Positions 1 through 10,241 are shown, counted from the first letter of the stretch. The stretch is 64,000 nucleotides of DNA from Halomonas nitroreducens (GCF_003966155.1 NZ_RXNS01000013.1:78994-142993), one strand, 5' to 3'. The notes: generated by a model from the letters alone, not told the origin. Program-made: numbers and translations.

Positions 1-1062
1 AAGGCCTTCGAGCTGGCCCACCGGATTCGTGAGCTGACCCCGCAGGGGCTCGATCACGTGTTCTTCACCGGCTCCGGCTCCGAGAGCGCCGACACCTCGC
101 TGAAGATCGCCCGCGCCTACTGGCGCAAGAAGGGCAAGCCTACCAAGACCAAGCTGATCGGCCGCTCCAAGGGCTATCACGGCGTCAACTTCGGCGGCTT
201 CAGCCTGGGCGGCATCGGCGCCAACCGCGCCCTGTTCGGCCAGGGGGTCGACGCCGACCACCTGCCGCATACCCTGCTCAAGGAAAACGCCTTCACGCGT
301 GGCATGCCCGAGCGCGGGGCCGAGCGCGCCGACGAGCTGCTGGAGCTGATCGCCCTGCACGATGCCTCCAACATCGCCGCGGTGATCGTCGAGCCCATGG
401 CCGGCTCGGCCGGGGTGATCCCGCCGCCCCGGGGCTACCTCAAGCGCCTGCGCGAGATCTGCGATGCCCACGACATCCTGCTGATCTTCGACGAGGTCAT
501 CACCGGCTTCGGCCGCATGGGCGCGATGACCGGTGCCGAGGAGTTCGGCGTGGTCCCGGACATCATGAACGTCGCCAAGCAGCTGACCAACGGCGCCGTG
601 CCCATGGGCGGTGTCATCGTGCAGGGGGAGATCTATCACACCTTCATGGAGCAGGGCGGTCCCGACTACATGATGGAGCTGCCCCACGGCTACACCTACT
701 CGGGGCATCCGGTGGCCTGTGCCGCGGCCCTGGCCGCCCTGGACGTGCTCGAGCAGGACCGCCTGATCGACCGCGTGCGGGAGATGGCGCCGCTCTTCGA
801 GGACGCCCTGCACGGCCTGAAGGGCAGCCGCCATGTCAGCGATATCCGTAACTACGGCCTCGCCGGCGCCCTGCAGGTCGAGCCCTACCCCGGCGAGCCG
901 GCTCGCCGGCCCTTCGAGATCGCGATGAAGTGCTGGGACAAGGGGTTCTACGTGCGCTATGGCGGCGACACCATCCAGCTCGGCCTGCCCTTTATCGTCG
1001 AGCGCGACGAGATCGACCGACTCATCAACGCCCTGGGCGAGGCTATCGGCGAGCTGGACTGA
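1..1062 (+). CDS. Omega-amino acid (beta-alanine)--pyruvate aminotransferase, 5' end cut by window
   Basis: Class-III PLP-dependent aminotransferase; the reading frame is open from base 1, so the N-terminus lies outside the window and 353 residues are visible. Family hallmarks are seen in order: TGSGSESADTSLKIAR near the start, the PLP-holding aspartate in IFDEVITGFGRMG, and the Schiff-base lysine in NVAKQLTNGAVPMGG. Members of this family move an amino group from beta-alanine or other omega-amino acids to pyruvate, giving alanine and a semialdehyde. The next gene encodes a malonate/methylmalonate-semialdehyde dehydrogenase 58 nt downstream, which fits beta-alanine catabolism (BauA-BauC type). 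The exact amino donor is inferred from this context; other omega-amino acids are possible. Confidence 0.88.
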   Translation, partial: KAFELAHRIRELTPQGLDHVFFTGSGSESADTSLKIARAYWRKKGKPTKTKLIGRSKGYHGVNFGGFSLGGIGANRALFGQGVDADHLPHTLLKENAFTRGMPERGAERADELLELIALHDASNIAAVIVEPMAGSAGVIPPPRGYLKRLREICDAHDILLIFDEVITGFGRMGAMTGAEEFGVVPDIMNVAKQLTNGAVPMGGVIVQGEIYHTFMEQGGPDYMMELPHGYTYSGHPVACAAALAALDVLEQDRLIDRVREMAPLFEDALHGLKGSRHVSDIRNYGLAGALQVEPYPGEPARRPFEIAMKCWDKGFYVRYGGDTIQLGLPFIVERDEIDRLINALGEAIGELD

Positions 1063-1120
1063 ACCCGCAGAAACGGCATTGACACATCTAGACCCACCAC
1101 CCTTTACGAAGAGGTACCCC

Positions 1121-2611
<1,491 letters not shown>

Positions 2612-2647
2612 TGCTCCATAACCGGCAGTGACGCCCTGCCGACAACA

Positions 2648-2684
2648 CGGCCGAACCCGTTTGCCGGGTTCGGCCGTTTTCGTT
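2648..2684 (+). terminator. Rho-independent terminator after mmsA
   Basis: A perfect 12-bp stem (2648-2659 with 2665-2676) and a 5-nt loop are followed by TTTTCGTT. It lies 37 nt after the mmsA stop codon and ends the aminotransferase-mmsA transcript. Confidence 0.88.
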
Positions 2685-2873
2685 GCCCCTGGCCTCGCGG
2701 GGCCTGGCGACTAGCCATAGTGCTGCCGGACGTCCCGCCAGGCCGCCAGCTCCTGCCCATCCTGCGCGAGACCCGGCCGGTCAACGCGGGCCACCGAGAA
2801 TCAGTGACTTAGGAGGAAATGTCACGGAACGGACGCGCGGCGGTCAGCCGGGCGTCATCGACGTGCCCGGGTG

Positions 2874-3326
2874 TCAGGCCACGGTGATGACCGTGCAGTC
2901 GGCGACATGGCTGACCTTGTGGGAGGTACTGCCGAAGATCATGCCGTGCATGTCGCTGACCCCGCGGCTGCCCATGACGATGGCATCGACGCCACGCTGC
3001 TTGGCCTCCTTGAGGATGCCCTCGGCCGGCATGCCCTGGCGGATCACCTCCTCGACCTCGATGCCCTGCAGGTCGACGCTGTCGCGGACCTTCCTCAGGG
3101 CCGCCTCGGCGTCCTGCTTGAGGGAGTCGGCCACCTTGCCCCAGTCCTCCGCGGTGAAGGGCTCGGGGGTGCCTCCGGTGAACAGCCCCATGTTGCCCGG
3201 CGGATAGTCGGCCACGGTCATCAGGGTGAGGGACGCGGACGAGGCCCGCGCCAGCTGGGCCGCGACGCCCAGCGCCTTGGCGGAATGCTCGGAACCGTCG
3301 ACGGGCGCGAGGATCGACTTGTACAT
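2874..3326 (-). CDS. Universal stress protein, UspA family, ATP-binding type
   Basis: A single-domain Usp of 150 residues beginning MYKSILAPVDGSEHS. The C-terminal nucleotide-binding signature GSRG-(9 residues)-GSTS matches G-2x-G-9x-G(S/T) of the ATP-binding Usp subclass. Such proteins aid survival under stress, starvation or low oxygen; the exact target is unknown. An in-frame GTG two codons upstream (3332) is possible, but the ATG at 3326 has a better-spaced AGGGGG ribosome site. The gene stands alone. Upstream lie a 12-bp AT-rich palindrome and an FNR-like palindrome that may control it. Confidence 0.87.
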   Translation of the reverse strand: MYKSILAPVDGSEHSAKALGVAAQLARASSASLTLMTVADYPPGNMGLFTGGTPEPFTAEDWGKVADSLKQDAEAALRKVRDSVDLQGIEVEEVIRQGMPAEGILKEAKQRGVDAIVMGSRGVSDMHGMIFGSTSHKVSHVADCTVITVA

Positions 3327-3374
3327 GATCACCCCCTGGCAGGATGCGATGGGAAGGGGCCCAACATGGGCCTT

Positions 3375-3386
3375 GCTTATATAAGC
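3375..3386 (-). promoter_or_regulatory. AT-rich palindrome, probable -10 region of the usp gene
   Basis: GCTTATATAAGC is a perfect 12-bp palindrome about 50 nt before the usp start and would supply a -10 element (TATAAG on the minus strand). No good -35 is visible, which would suit an activator-dependent promoter. Confidence 0.4.
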
Positions 3387-3425
3387 CTAGTCGCTTCCGC
3401 CTCGCCCACAACGCGGCCCGGCGTC

Positions 3426-3445
3426 GGCTTGACCGGGGTCAAGCC
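3426..3445. promoter_or_regulatory. 20-bp palindrome containing TTGAC-N4-GTCAA (FNR/ANR-like)
   Basis: Two perfect 9-bp arms are separated by GG, and the core resembles the FNR/ANR consensus TTGAT-N4-ATCAA. It sits about 110 bp upstream of the usp start and 8 bp after the stop codon of the phospholipase D gene. It could therefore be an oxygen-regulator site for usp or a hairpin at the end of the other transcript; no U-run follows the hairpin. Confidence 0.4.
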
Positions 3446-3453
3446 GGTAGGGG

Positions 3454-5025
3454 CTAGAGCCAGATCTCGAGGCCCAGCAGGCGACTGAACCAGGAGCCCA
3501 GCCGCTGCTTCAGGGAGCCCGGCTCCCGGTCGAGGCGCACCAGCCGCTCGTCGAGCTCGGTGAGCCAGTACAAACGCCCCTCGCCGTCGAGGCCGGGCAG
3601 GTAGCTCAGCGAGGGGGTCATGCCCGCCTCGGCGAACTCGAGGAACTCGGCCACCAGGGGCTCGCTCTCGACCAGCACCCCGACCTCGGTATTCCAGATG
3701 ACCGAGCGCGGGTCGGCGTTGAAGGAACCGATGAACACCAGGTCGTCGTCGAAACTCACGGCCTTGCTGTGCAGCGAGGAGATCGAGGTGCCGGGGATGC
3801 CGATCTCGGCCTCCTCGCCACGCTGCTGGCGGCCGCGCAGCTCGTGAAGCCGCACGCCGCTCTCCAGCAGTGCACGGCGGCGCCCGGCATAGGCGCCATG
3901 GACCAGGGACAGGTCGGTGGCCTCCAGGGAGTTGGTGATCACCTCGACGCGGATACCCGACTCGGCCAGTCGCGTCAGCAGGGCCGTCCCTCGCTCGGCG
4001 GGAACGAAGTAGGCCGAGACGATCACCAGCCGCGACTCCAGCTCCGGAAGCTGGTCGAGCAGGGCCCCGAACAGGGTCCGCTTGAGCGGCGAGCGCTCGC
4101 GGCCGGCGACCTTGCCCGGCGGGTCCCACAGGGCCTGGCCCGGGGCCCAGTGCAGCTCGCTGAACAGCTTGTCCTCGGCGGCCGCCCCGTAGCGGGCCCG
4201 CAGGGCGACGAAGTAGGGCGAGTCGCTGTCGCGCTGTTCGGCCAGCTGGCGCGCCAGCGTCGCGGCCAGGTCGCGCCAGGCCTCGGGCGCGGCGGTGTGG
4301 TAGCGGGCGAGGGGCTGGCTGAGGAAGTGGTTCCAGTAGAGGTCGAAGCTCAGCGAGAGGGCATCGACCACGCCGCCCACCGCCAGCAGGTCGACATCGG
4401 CGAAGTTGCGGGGCTCGCTGGCATTGAAGTACTCGTCGCCGAGGTTGCGCCCGCCGGTGATGGCCACGGCGTTGTCGACGATCCAGGTCTTGTTGTGCAT
4501 GCGCCGGTGCTGGCGGGCCAGGGCGGGCAACGACAGCAACACCCGGCTGACCAGGTGCTCGCGCCCCAGGGGCCAGGGGTTGAAGACCCGGACCTGAATG
4601 TTGGGATGGCTGTCCAGGGCCGCCAGCTGGTCGCCCTGCCCCGACGCCGTGAGGTCGTCGAGCAGCAGGCGCACCTCGACGCCACGCTGGGCGGCGCCGA
4701 TCATGCGATGCAGCAGGACCTGGACCGTCTGCCCCTCCCCCAGCAGGTAGGTCTGGACGTCCAGGCGCTTGCTGGCCTGCTCGGCCAGGTTGGCGCGCAG
4801 GGCGAAGGCTTCCTCGCCCTTGGCCAGCAGGGCAAAGCCGCTCAGGCCGGCATGGTCGGCGGCGGCCTGGCGGGACCACTGGCCCAGCCAGGTGCTGCGA
4901 ATCTCCGCATCGCGCAGCGCCAGCCCGTGCTCCCGGGGCACGGGCTGGCCGGCACAGCCCGCCAGCAGGCCCAGCACCAGCCACGCGGCCAGCGCCCATG
5001 CCCCCCGCCAGGCGATGCTAGTCAT
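3454..5025 (-). CDS. Phospholipase D family lipoprotein, cardiolipin synthase ClsC-like
   Basis: A 523-residue protein starting at the ATG at 5025 (MTSIAWRGAW). It has a hydrophobic signal segment and a lipobox (LLAGCAG), so a periplasm-facing lipoprotein is likely. Two HKD motifs define the phospholipase D superfamily: HNKTWIVDNAVAITGGRN near residue 176 and HSKAVSFDDDLVFIGSFN near residue 417. The following text (NADPRSVIWNTEVGVLVES) resembles ClsC/YmdC, which joins phosphatidylethanolamine and phosphatidylglycerol to make cardiolipin. The open frame extends to 5397, but that extension overlaps the preceding membrane-protein gene and lacks a signal peptide. Its start overlaps the stop of that gene by 8 nt, so the two are probably co-translated. 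Cardiolipin synthesis is inferred; a general phospholipase is the alternative. Confidence 0.82.
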   Translation of the reverse strand: MTSIAWRGAWALAAWLVLGLLAGCAGQPVPREHGLALRDAEIRSTWLGQWSRQAAADHAGLSGFALLAKGEEAFALRANLAEQASKRLDVQTYLLGEGQTVQVLLHRMIGAAQRGVEVRLLLDDLTASGQGDQLAALDSHPNIQVRVFNPWPLGREHLVSRVLLSLPALARQHRRMHNKTWIVDNAVAITGGRNLGDEYFNASEPRNFADVDLLAVGGVVDALSLSFDLYWNHFLSQPLARYHTAAPEAWRDLAATLARQLAEQRDSDSPYFVALRARYGAAAEDKLFSELHWAPGQALWDPPGKVAGRERSPLKRTLFGALLDQLPELESRLVIVSAYFVPAERGTALLTRLAESGIRVEVITNSLEATDLSLVHGAYAGRRRALLESGVRLHELRGRQQRGEEAEIGIPGTSISSLHSKAVSFDDDLVFIGSFNADPRSVIWNTEVGVLVESEPLVAEFLEFAEAGMTPSLSYLPGLDGEGRLYWLTELDERLVRLDREPGSLKQRLGSWFSRLLGLEIWL

Positions 5026-5245
5026 CGGCCCGCTGGCGCGCCCAGGCCTTGCGCGCCTTGTTGCGCCGGTACAGTCGCACCAGCGCGATCCACAGGGCGA
5101 CCACCACCATGGCGGCCAGGGTCCAGCCCTGCCAGGGCCGGGCAGCATCGCCCATGACGGTTTCCAGGGTGATGATGAGGATAAAGCCCAGGGCCTGGCT
5201 GGCGATGGCCAGGGCCCGCAGGGTATCGAAGGCCGGTCTTGCCAT
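5018..5245 (-). CDS. Small two-helix inner-membrane protein, function unknown
   Basis: A 75-residue protein (MARPAFDTLRALAIASQALG). It has two hydrophobic stretches, about residues 10-30 and 42-60, then a very basic tail (RLYRRNKARKAWARQR). A GGGAG ribosome site precedes the ATG. It overlaps the start of the phospholipase D lipoprotein gene by 8 nt, suggesting a shared job at the membrane. I do not recognise the family. Confidence 0.65.
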   Translation of the reverse strand: MARPAFDTLRALAIASQALGFILIITLETVMGDAARPWQGWTLAAMVVVALWIALVRLYRRNKARKAWARQRADD

Positions 5246-5365
5246 GAATGCTCCCGCTGGATGACAGCCCCGCCCACCGGCAGTAGGCTTGGCGAAACGA
5301 ATGTATCCAGTGTAACCGGTCCGGCGCAGGGCGCCGAACCCGACTCTCGGGAGAGCCCATCACGA

Positions 5366-6166
5366 ATGGACGCCATCGCCTTGGGGCCCGTGCTCATTCC
5401 CCTGCCGCGCCTCTATGCCCTCGCCGCCGCCCTGCTGCTGCTGGCGGCCAGTGCCTTCCTGCTCGGCCTGCCCCGGCGGCACCACGCCCGCTGGCTCCAG
5501 GGGCTAATGCTCGTCTGGCTCGCCGGGGCCCGGGTCGGCCACGTGGCCCTGCACCTGCCCAGCTACCTCGACGCGCCGCTGGATGCCCTCAAGCTCTGGC
5601 AGCCGGGCTATCATGCCTTTTGGGGGTTGCTGGCCGCGCTGGCCTGGAGCGCCTGGACGCTGCGCCATCACCTCGGCGCCATGCTCGGCGCCCTGGGGCT
5701 GACGCTCGGCGCCTCGCTGCTGTGGCTGGCGCTGGTGACCCTGGCGCCGCTGGGCGGCGGCATGACCCTGCGCGAGCTCCCCGAGCTGACCCTCGACAAC
5801 CTCGAGGGGGAACCGGTTGCGCTGGCCTCCCTCACCGGCCAGACCGTGGTGATCAATCTCTGGGCGACCTGGTGCCCGCCGTGCCGGCGCGAGATGCCGC
5901 TGCTGGCCGAGGCCGATGCCCGGGACGACGTCACCGTGGTGGTGATCAACCAGGGCGAGGACCTGCTGCCGGTGGTCCGCTACCTTGACGATCAGGGGCT
6001 CGCCTTCGAGCACGCCCTGCTCGACCCGCGCCAGTCGGTGCTGGTGGCGAGTGGCGCCCCGGGACTGCCCACCACCCTGCTGTTCGATGCCGAGGGCCGC
6101 GCCCGGGCCCAGCACGTGGGCGAAGTGCCCCGGGCGACCCTCGCCGCCTGGCTCGACGCGGAGTGA
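5366..6166 (+). CDS. Membrane-anchored TlpA-type thiol:disulfide oxidoreductase with Lgt-like N-terminal membrane domain
   Basis: A 266-residue protein. The first 125 or so residues form about four membrane helices and include ARVGHVALHLPSYLDAPLDA, which resembles part of the membrane core of prolipoprotein diacylglyceryl transferase (Lgt). The rest is a thioredoxin-like TlpA/ResA domain with the redox motif WATWCPPCRREMP near residue 170 and the cis-proline region GLPTTLLFD. It probably reduces or shuffles disulfides on the outer side of the inner membrane. Start chosen at ATG 5366, with GGGAGAG upstream; the longer open frame runs antisense to the neighbouring genes. The Lgt-like part is too short to be a full transferase and is probably an anchor. 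Confidence 0.82.
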   Translation: MDAIALGPVLIPLPRLYALAAALLLLAASAFLLGLPRRHHARWLQGLMLVWLAGARVGHVALHLPSYLDAPLDALKLWQPGYHAFWGLLAALAWSAWTLRHHLGAMLGALGLTLGASLLWLALVTLAPLGGGMTLRELPELTLDNLEGEPVALASLTGQTVVINLWATWCPPCRREMPLLAEADARDDVTVVVINQGEDLLPVVRYLDDQGLAFEHALLDPRQSVLVASGAPGLPTTLLFDAEGRARAQHVGEVPRATLAAWLDAE

Positions 6167-6193
6167 GCGCCGGGGGATTCGCGTCACAGGCCC

Positions 6194-6222
6194 TTAAGCC
6201 GCGCCGGGGTTTGCTGTAAGAT
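6194..6222 (+). promoter_or_regulatory. Candidate sigma-70 promoter for rapA
   Basis: TTAAGC (6194-6199) and TAAGAT (6217-6222) are 17 bp apart, about 75 bp before the rapA start. The -10 is good and the -35 weak. Confidence 0.45.
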
Positions 6223-6295
6223 ACCGCGCCCTGTCGCCGCGGGGCCGGGCGTGGCCAGCGGCGCGAGAACCGATCCCAAGCATCCCCGAGGCACC

Positions 6296-9229
6296 ATGAG
6301 CGACTTCTCTCCCGGCCAGCGCTGGATCAGCGATGGCGAGGCCGAACTCGGCCTGGGCACCATCCTCAACTGCGACCCCCGCAGCGTCACCGTCCTCTTC
6401 GGCGCCAGCCAGGAAACCCGAACCTACAGCAGCCAGCACGCCCCCCTGACCCGGGTCATCTTCGGCAGCGGCGACCGTATCGAGTGCGCCGAAGGCTGGC
6501 AGATGACCGTCGACGACAGCAAGGAGGTCGGCGGGCTGATCGTCTACATCGGCGAGAGCGATGCCGGCGAGCTGTGCGAGCTGCCCGAGGCGAAGCTCGC
6601 CGACACCATGCAGTTCGACCAGGCCCGCGACCGGCTGCTGACCGGCCAGGTGGACCGCAACGACTGGTTCGACCTGCGCTTCCGCACCCTGCACCACCAT
6701 CACCGGGTCGAGCAGAATCCGGCGCTGGGCCTGGCCGGCCCGCGCATCGACCTGATCCCGCACCAGCTTTACATCGCCGACGAGGTCGCCCGCCGCCATG
6801 CCCCGCGGGTGTTGCTGGCCGACGAGGTAGGCCTGGGCAAGACCATCGAGGCCGGCCTGATCCTGCACCGCCTGCTGCTCACCGGGCGCGGCGAGCGGGC
6901 GCTGATCCTGGTGCCGGCAAGCCTCACCCACCAGTGGCTGGTGGAGCTGCTGCGCCGCTTCTCGCTGGAGGTCACCCTGCTCGACGAGCAGCAGAGCCTG
7001 GCCCACGGCAGCGGCAACCCCTTCGAGGCCGGCCAGCTGGTGCTGGCGAGCCAGGACTGGCTGTTCGCCAACCCCCATCGCCAGGCCCAGGCCGAGGCCT
7101 GCGCCTGGGACCTGCTGATCGTCGACGAGGCCCATCACCTGGAGTGGTCGCACGAGACGGTCGGCCCCGGCTACGGCTGCGTGGAGCGCCTGGCCGCCAC
7201 GGCCCCCGGCCTGCTGCTGCTCACGGCGACGCCGGAGCAGATGGGCCAGCAGAGCCACTTCGCCCGGCTGCGCCTGCTCGACCCGGACCGCTACCAGAGC
7301 CTCGCCGCCTTCCAGGAGGAAGAGCGCCACTACGTCGAGGTGGCCGCCGCCATCGATGCCCTGGAACGCCTGCCCGGCGAGGCGACCGACCGAGAGGCCG
7401 TCGCCGCCGTGATCGACGACCCCGATAGCCTCGCCCTGCTGGAGACCCTGGCCAATGCCGAGGGCGCCCCCGGGCAGCACGAGGCGGCCCGGGACCAGCT
7501 GCGCGACCAGCTGCTGGACCGCCACGGCACAGGCCGAGTGATGTTTCGCAACAGCCGTCGCCATGTGGGCGGCTTCCCCGAGCGTCGGCTGCAGGTCGCC
7601 CACCTCGAGCTGCCCTCCTCCTATCGTCGGGTGCTGCGCCGCCTGGCGCGGGACGAGGACTATCTGGACGAGCTGCTGATCGAGACCGGCCTCGACCACC
7701 CCGAGGTGCTGGTCTATCTGGACACCATGTACCGGGCTCTGGCCGACGATCCCCTGAACACCGAGCCCTGGTGGCAGTTCGACCCGCGGGTGACCTGGCT
7801 GCTCGAGCGGCTCACCGAGCTCGGCGACGACAAGGTGCTGGTCATCGCCCATGACTGGGAGACGGCCCTGGGCCTGGCCGAGGGCCTGCGAGTGCTGGGC
7901 GGCGTCCACGCCCCGGTGTTCCACGAGGGCCTGTCGCTGGTCGAGCGCGACCGGGCGGCGGCGGCCTTCGCCGACGAGGAGGATGGCTGCCAGGTGCTGG
8001 TGTGCTCGGAGATCGGCTCGGAGGGCCGCAACTTCCAGTTCTGCCGTCACCTGGTGATGTTCGACCTGCCGCTGCACCCGGACCAGCTGGAGCAGCGCAT
8101 CGGCCGCCTCGACCGCATCGGCCAGCGCCACGCCATCGAGCTGCATGTGCCGGTGTTCGCGGGCAGTCCCGGCGAGCAGCTGTTGCGCTGGTACCACGAG
8201 GGCATGGATGCCTTCAGCACGCCCCACGGCCTGGGCAGCGAGATCTTCGAGGCCTTCGGTGATGCCCTGGCCGATGCCCTGCTCGACGACGAGAGCCTCG
8301 ACGAGGTGATCGGCGAGACTCGCGAGCTGTTCGACAGCCGCCTGGCGGAGCGCGACGCCGGCCGCAACCGCCTGCTGGAACTCAACGCCTGCCGCGCGGA
8401 TCGTGCCGAGGCGACCATCGCCGCGGTCCGCGAGCTGGATGCCGACAAGGCGCTGACCCGCTACCTGGATCAGGCCCTGGACATCTTCGGGGTCGACAGC
8501 AAGGACCTCGGCGGGGGCATCCAGCACCTGCAGCCGAGCCCGCAGATGCTCGACGGCCTGCCAGGGCTGGTGAAGGGCGAGGAGGGCTTCTCGGCCACCT
8601 TCTCCCGGGAGCGCGCCCTGGCCCGGGACGACGTCCAGCGGCTGTCCTGGGAACATCCCCTGACCCGGGAGATGATGGGGCGGATCCTCGACGGCACCAT
8701 GGGCAACACCGCCCTGGCCCTGCTCAAGCATCCCTCGATTCCCGGCGGCCGGCTGATGGCCGAGCTGGTCTTCCGGACCCACTGCCCCGCCCCGAAGCGC
8801 CTGCATCTCAACCGCTTCCTGCCGCCCACTGCGGTGCGGGTGCTGCTCGACGAGTCCGGCGCCAACCTCACCGCCAAGGTCTCCTTTACCGGCCTCTCGA
8901 AGAACCTGCAGAAGGTCAAGAAGGCGGTGGCCCGGGACCTGATCAAGAGCCGACACGACCAGCTGCGCGAGCTGCTCGACCGTGCCGAGGCCGAGGCCGA
9001 GCGGGAGCTGCCGAGCATCGTCGAGGCCGCCCAGGGGCGCATGCGCGACGAGCTCGACGCCGAGCTGACCCGTCTGGAGGCCCTGGCCCGCCGCAACCCC
9101 GCGGTGCGCGAGGACGAGCTGGCCGCCCTGCGCGAGGAGCGCGCCGCCCTGGATGCGGCCATCGAGGGCACCCGGCTGCGCCTCGACGCCGTGCGGGTCA
9201 TCGTCACCGTCGACGAGACCACTCGCTAG
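6296..9229 (+). CDS. rapA: RNA polymerase-associated ATPase RapA (HepA)
   Basis: A 977-residue SWI2/SNF2-family ATPase that binds RNA polymerase and helps recycle it after termination. The start at ATG 6296 gives MSDFSPGQRWISDGEAELG, which matches the conserved RapA N-terminus; the in-frame ATG-less extension to 6251 does not. Walker A is LADEVGLGKTIEAG near residue 175, and the DEAH box is IVDEAHHL near 277. The helicase C-terminal half includes CSEIGSEGRNFQFCRHLVMF and QRIGRLDRIGQRH. Length is close to E. coli RapA (968). Monocistronic, with its own promoter candidate and a long hairpin downstream. Confidence 0.96.
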   Translation: MSDFSPGQRWISDGEAELGLGTILNCDPRSVTVLFGASQETRTYSSQHAPLTRVIFGSGDRIECAEGWQMTVDDSKEVGGLIVYIGESDAGELCELPEAKLADTMQFDQARDRLLTGQVDRNDWFDLRFRTLHHHHRVEQNPALGLAGPRIDLIPHQLYIADEVARRHAPRVLLADEVGLGKTIEAGLILHRLLLTGRGERALILVPASLTHQWLVELLRRFSLEVTLLDEQQSLAHGSGNPFEAGQLVLASQDWLFANPHRQAQAEACAWDLLIVDEAHHLEWSHETVGPGYGCVERLAATAPGLLLLTATPEQMGQQSHFARLRLLDPDRYQSLAAFQEEERHYVEVAAAIDALERLPGEATDREAVAAVIDDPDSLALLETLANAEGAPGQHEAARDQLRDQLLDRHGTGRVMFRNSRRHVGGFPERRLQVAHLELPSSYRRVLRRLARDEDYLDELLIETGLDHPEVLVYLDTMYRALADDPLNTEPWWQFDPRVTWLLERLTELGDDKVLVIAHDWETALGLAEGLRVLGGVHAPVFHEGLSLVERDRAAAAFADEEDGCQVLVCSEIGSEGRNFQFCRHLVMFDLPLHPDQLEQRIGRLDRIGQRHAIELHVPVFAGSPGEQLLRWYHEGMDAFSTPHGLGSEIFEAFGDALADALLDDESLDEVIGETRELFDSRLAERDAGRNRLLELNACRADRAEATIAAVRELDADKALTRYLDQALDIFGVDSKDLGGGIQHLQPSPQMLDGLPGLVKGEEGFSATFSRERALARDDVQRLSWEHPLTREMMGRILDGTMGNTALALLKHPSIPGGRLMAELVFRTHCPAPKRLHLNRFLPPTAVRVLLDESGANLTAKVSFTGLSKNLQKVKKAVARDLIKSRHDQLRELLDRAEAEAERELPSIVEAAQGRMRDELDAELTRLEALARRNPAVREDELAALREERAALDAAIEGTRLRLDAVRVIVTVDETTR

Positions 9230-9244
9230 GCCTCGGCCCGTTCC

Positions 9245-9285
9245 GCCACAGGCCGCGGCGGCAGCTTGCCGGCGCGGCCTGTGGC
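9245..9285. terminator. Long hairpin between convergent rapA and epimerase genes
   Basis: A perfect 12-bp outer stem (9245-9256 with 9274-9285) encloses an inner 5-bp hairpin. It separates two converging genes and could end transcripts from both sides, although no clear U-run follows on either strand. Confidence 0.5.
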
Positions 9286-9310
9286 ATATCGGCCAGCCCC
9301 GGCGGCGAAC

Positions 9311-10216
9311 TCAGCCGAGGATGTCCGCCAGGGCTTCGTCCAGGGTCGGGAAGCGGAACACGAAGCCGACTTCCTCGAGCCGCCGAGGGCGCATGTCCGC
9401 GCCGGTCAGCAACAGCCGCGACATCTCGCCAAAGGCGCTCTCCAGTACCAGGGCCGGTACCGGCAACACCGCCGGCCGGTGCAGGTGGCGGGCCAGGGTG
9501 CGCGTGAACTCGGCGTTGGTCACCGGGTTCGGCGCGCTGCCGTTGAAGGGGCCGTCCAGGTCGTCCCGCTCGATCAAGAAGAGGATCATGCTGACCAGGT
9601 CCTGGCGATGCACCCAGGGCATGTACTGGCGGCCATGGCCGAAACGTCCCCCCAGCCCCAGCTTGAAGGGCGGCAGCATCTTCTGCAGGGTACCGCCGCC
9701 GGCGTCCAGCACCAGCCCGAGGCGCAGGATCGACAGCCGGGTGCCGAAGGTCGTGACCTCGCCGGCCACCTCTTCCCAACGCTTGCACAGCCGGTGAGCG
9801 AACTCGTCGTGGGGAGGCGTCTCCTCGGTGACCACACGCTCGCCCTGATCGCCATAGAACCCCATGGCGGAGGCCGAGACCATCACCGCCGGCGCTCGCC
9901 CCTGGGTGGCCGTGAGCTGCTCGCAGAGCATCGCCAGATCGCGAGTGACGTTGACCCGCGAATCGATCAACCGCTCCTTCTGGGCATCGCTCCAGCGCCG
10001 CGCGGCGATAGACTCGCCGGCCAGGTTGACCAGGGCATCGGGGGGCGTGTCGACGAAGTCGAGCACCGAGCGGCGGATGTCCGTGCCTGCCGGCAGACGA
10101 TCACGGACACCGTCCGGATCGCGGGACACCACCAGCAGGCGATGGCCGGCTTCCTCGAGTCGCCGGCACAGTGCCTGCCCGACGAACCCACTGCCTCCGG
10201 TGATCAATACACGCAT
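9311..10216 (-). CDS. TIGR01777-family NAD(P)-binding epimerase (YfcH-like)
   Basis: A 301-residue Rossmann-fold protein starting MRVLITGGSGFVGQALCRRL, with GGSGFVG as the dinucleotide-binding loop. ALVNLAGESIAARRWSDAQK and the C-terminal RPRRLEEVGFVFRFP are typical of the TIGR01777 group of NAD-dependent epimerases, whose substrate is unknown. The ATG at 10216 is preceded by a strong GGGGAGG site; an upstream in-frame start at 10234 lies before that site and is unlikely. It is transcribed away from the renalase-like gene, and the shared intergenic region carries two 11-bp-spaced operator boxes. It therefore probably belongs to the same light/stress regulon. Confidence 0.87.
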   Translation of the reverse strand: MRVLITGGSGFVGQALCRRLEEAGHRLLVVSRDPDGVRDRLPAGTDIRRSVLDFVDTPPDALVNLAGESIAARRWSDAQKERLIDSRVNVTRDLAMLCEQLTATQGRAPAVMVSASAMGFYGDQGERVVTEETPPHDEFAHRLCKRWEEVAGEVTTFGTRLSILRLGLVLDAGGGTLQKMLPPFKLGLGGRFGHGRQYMPWVHRQDLVSMILFLIERDDLDGPFNGSAPNPVTNAEFTRTLARHLHRPAVLPVPALVLESAFGEMSRLLLTGADMRPRRLEEVGFVFRFPTLDEALADILG

Positions 10217-10241
10217 TCGACGCCTCCCCTGCATCCTGGTG

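Noticed and set aside
2811..2887. A perfect AGGAGGAA followed by ATG between mmsA and usp
   Set aside because: The frame ends after about 22 codons with no protein-like text, and the ATG is too close to the AGGAGG. Probably chance.
3377..4999. A 540-codon minus-strand frame overlapping the phospholipase D gene
   Set aside because: Proline/arginine/alanine/glycine-rich frameshift shadow; the HKD motifs are in the other frame.
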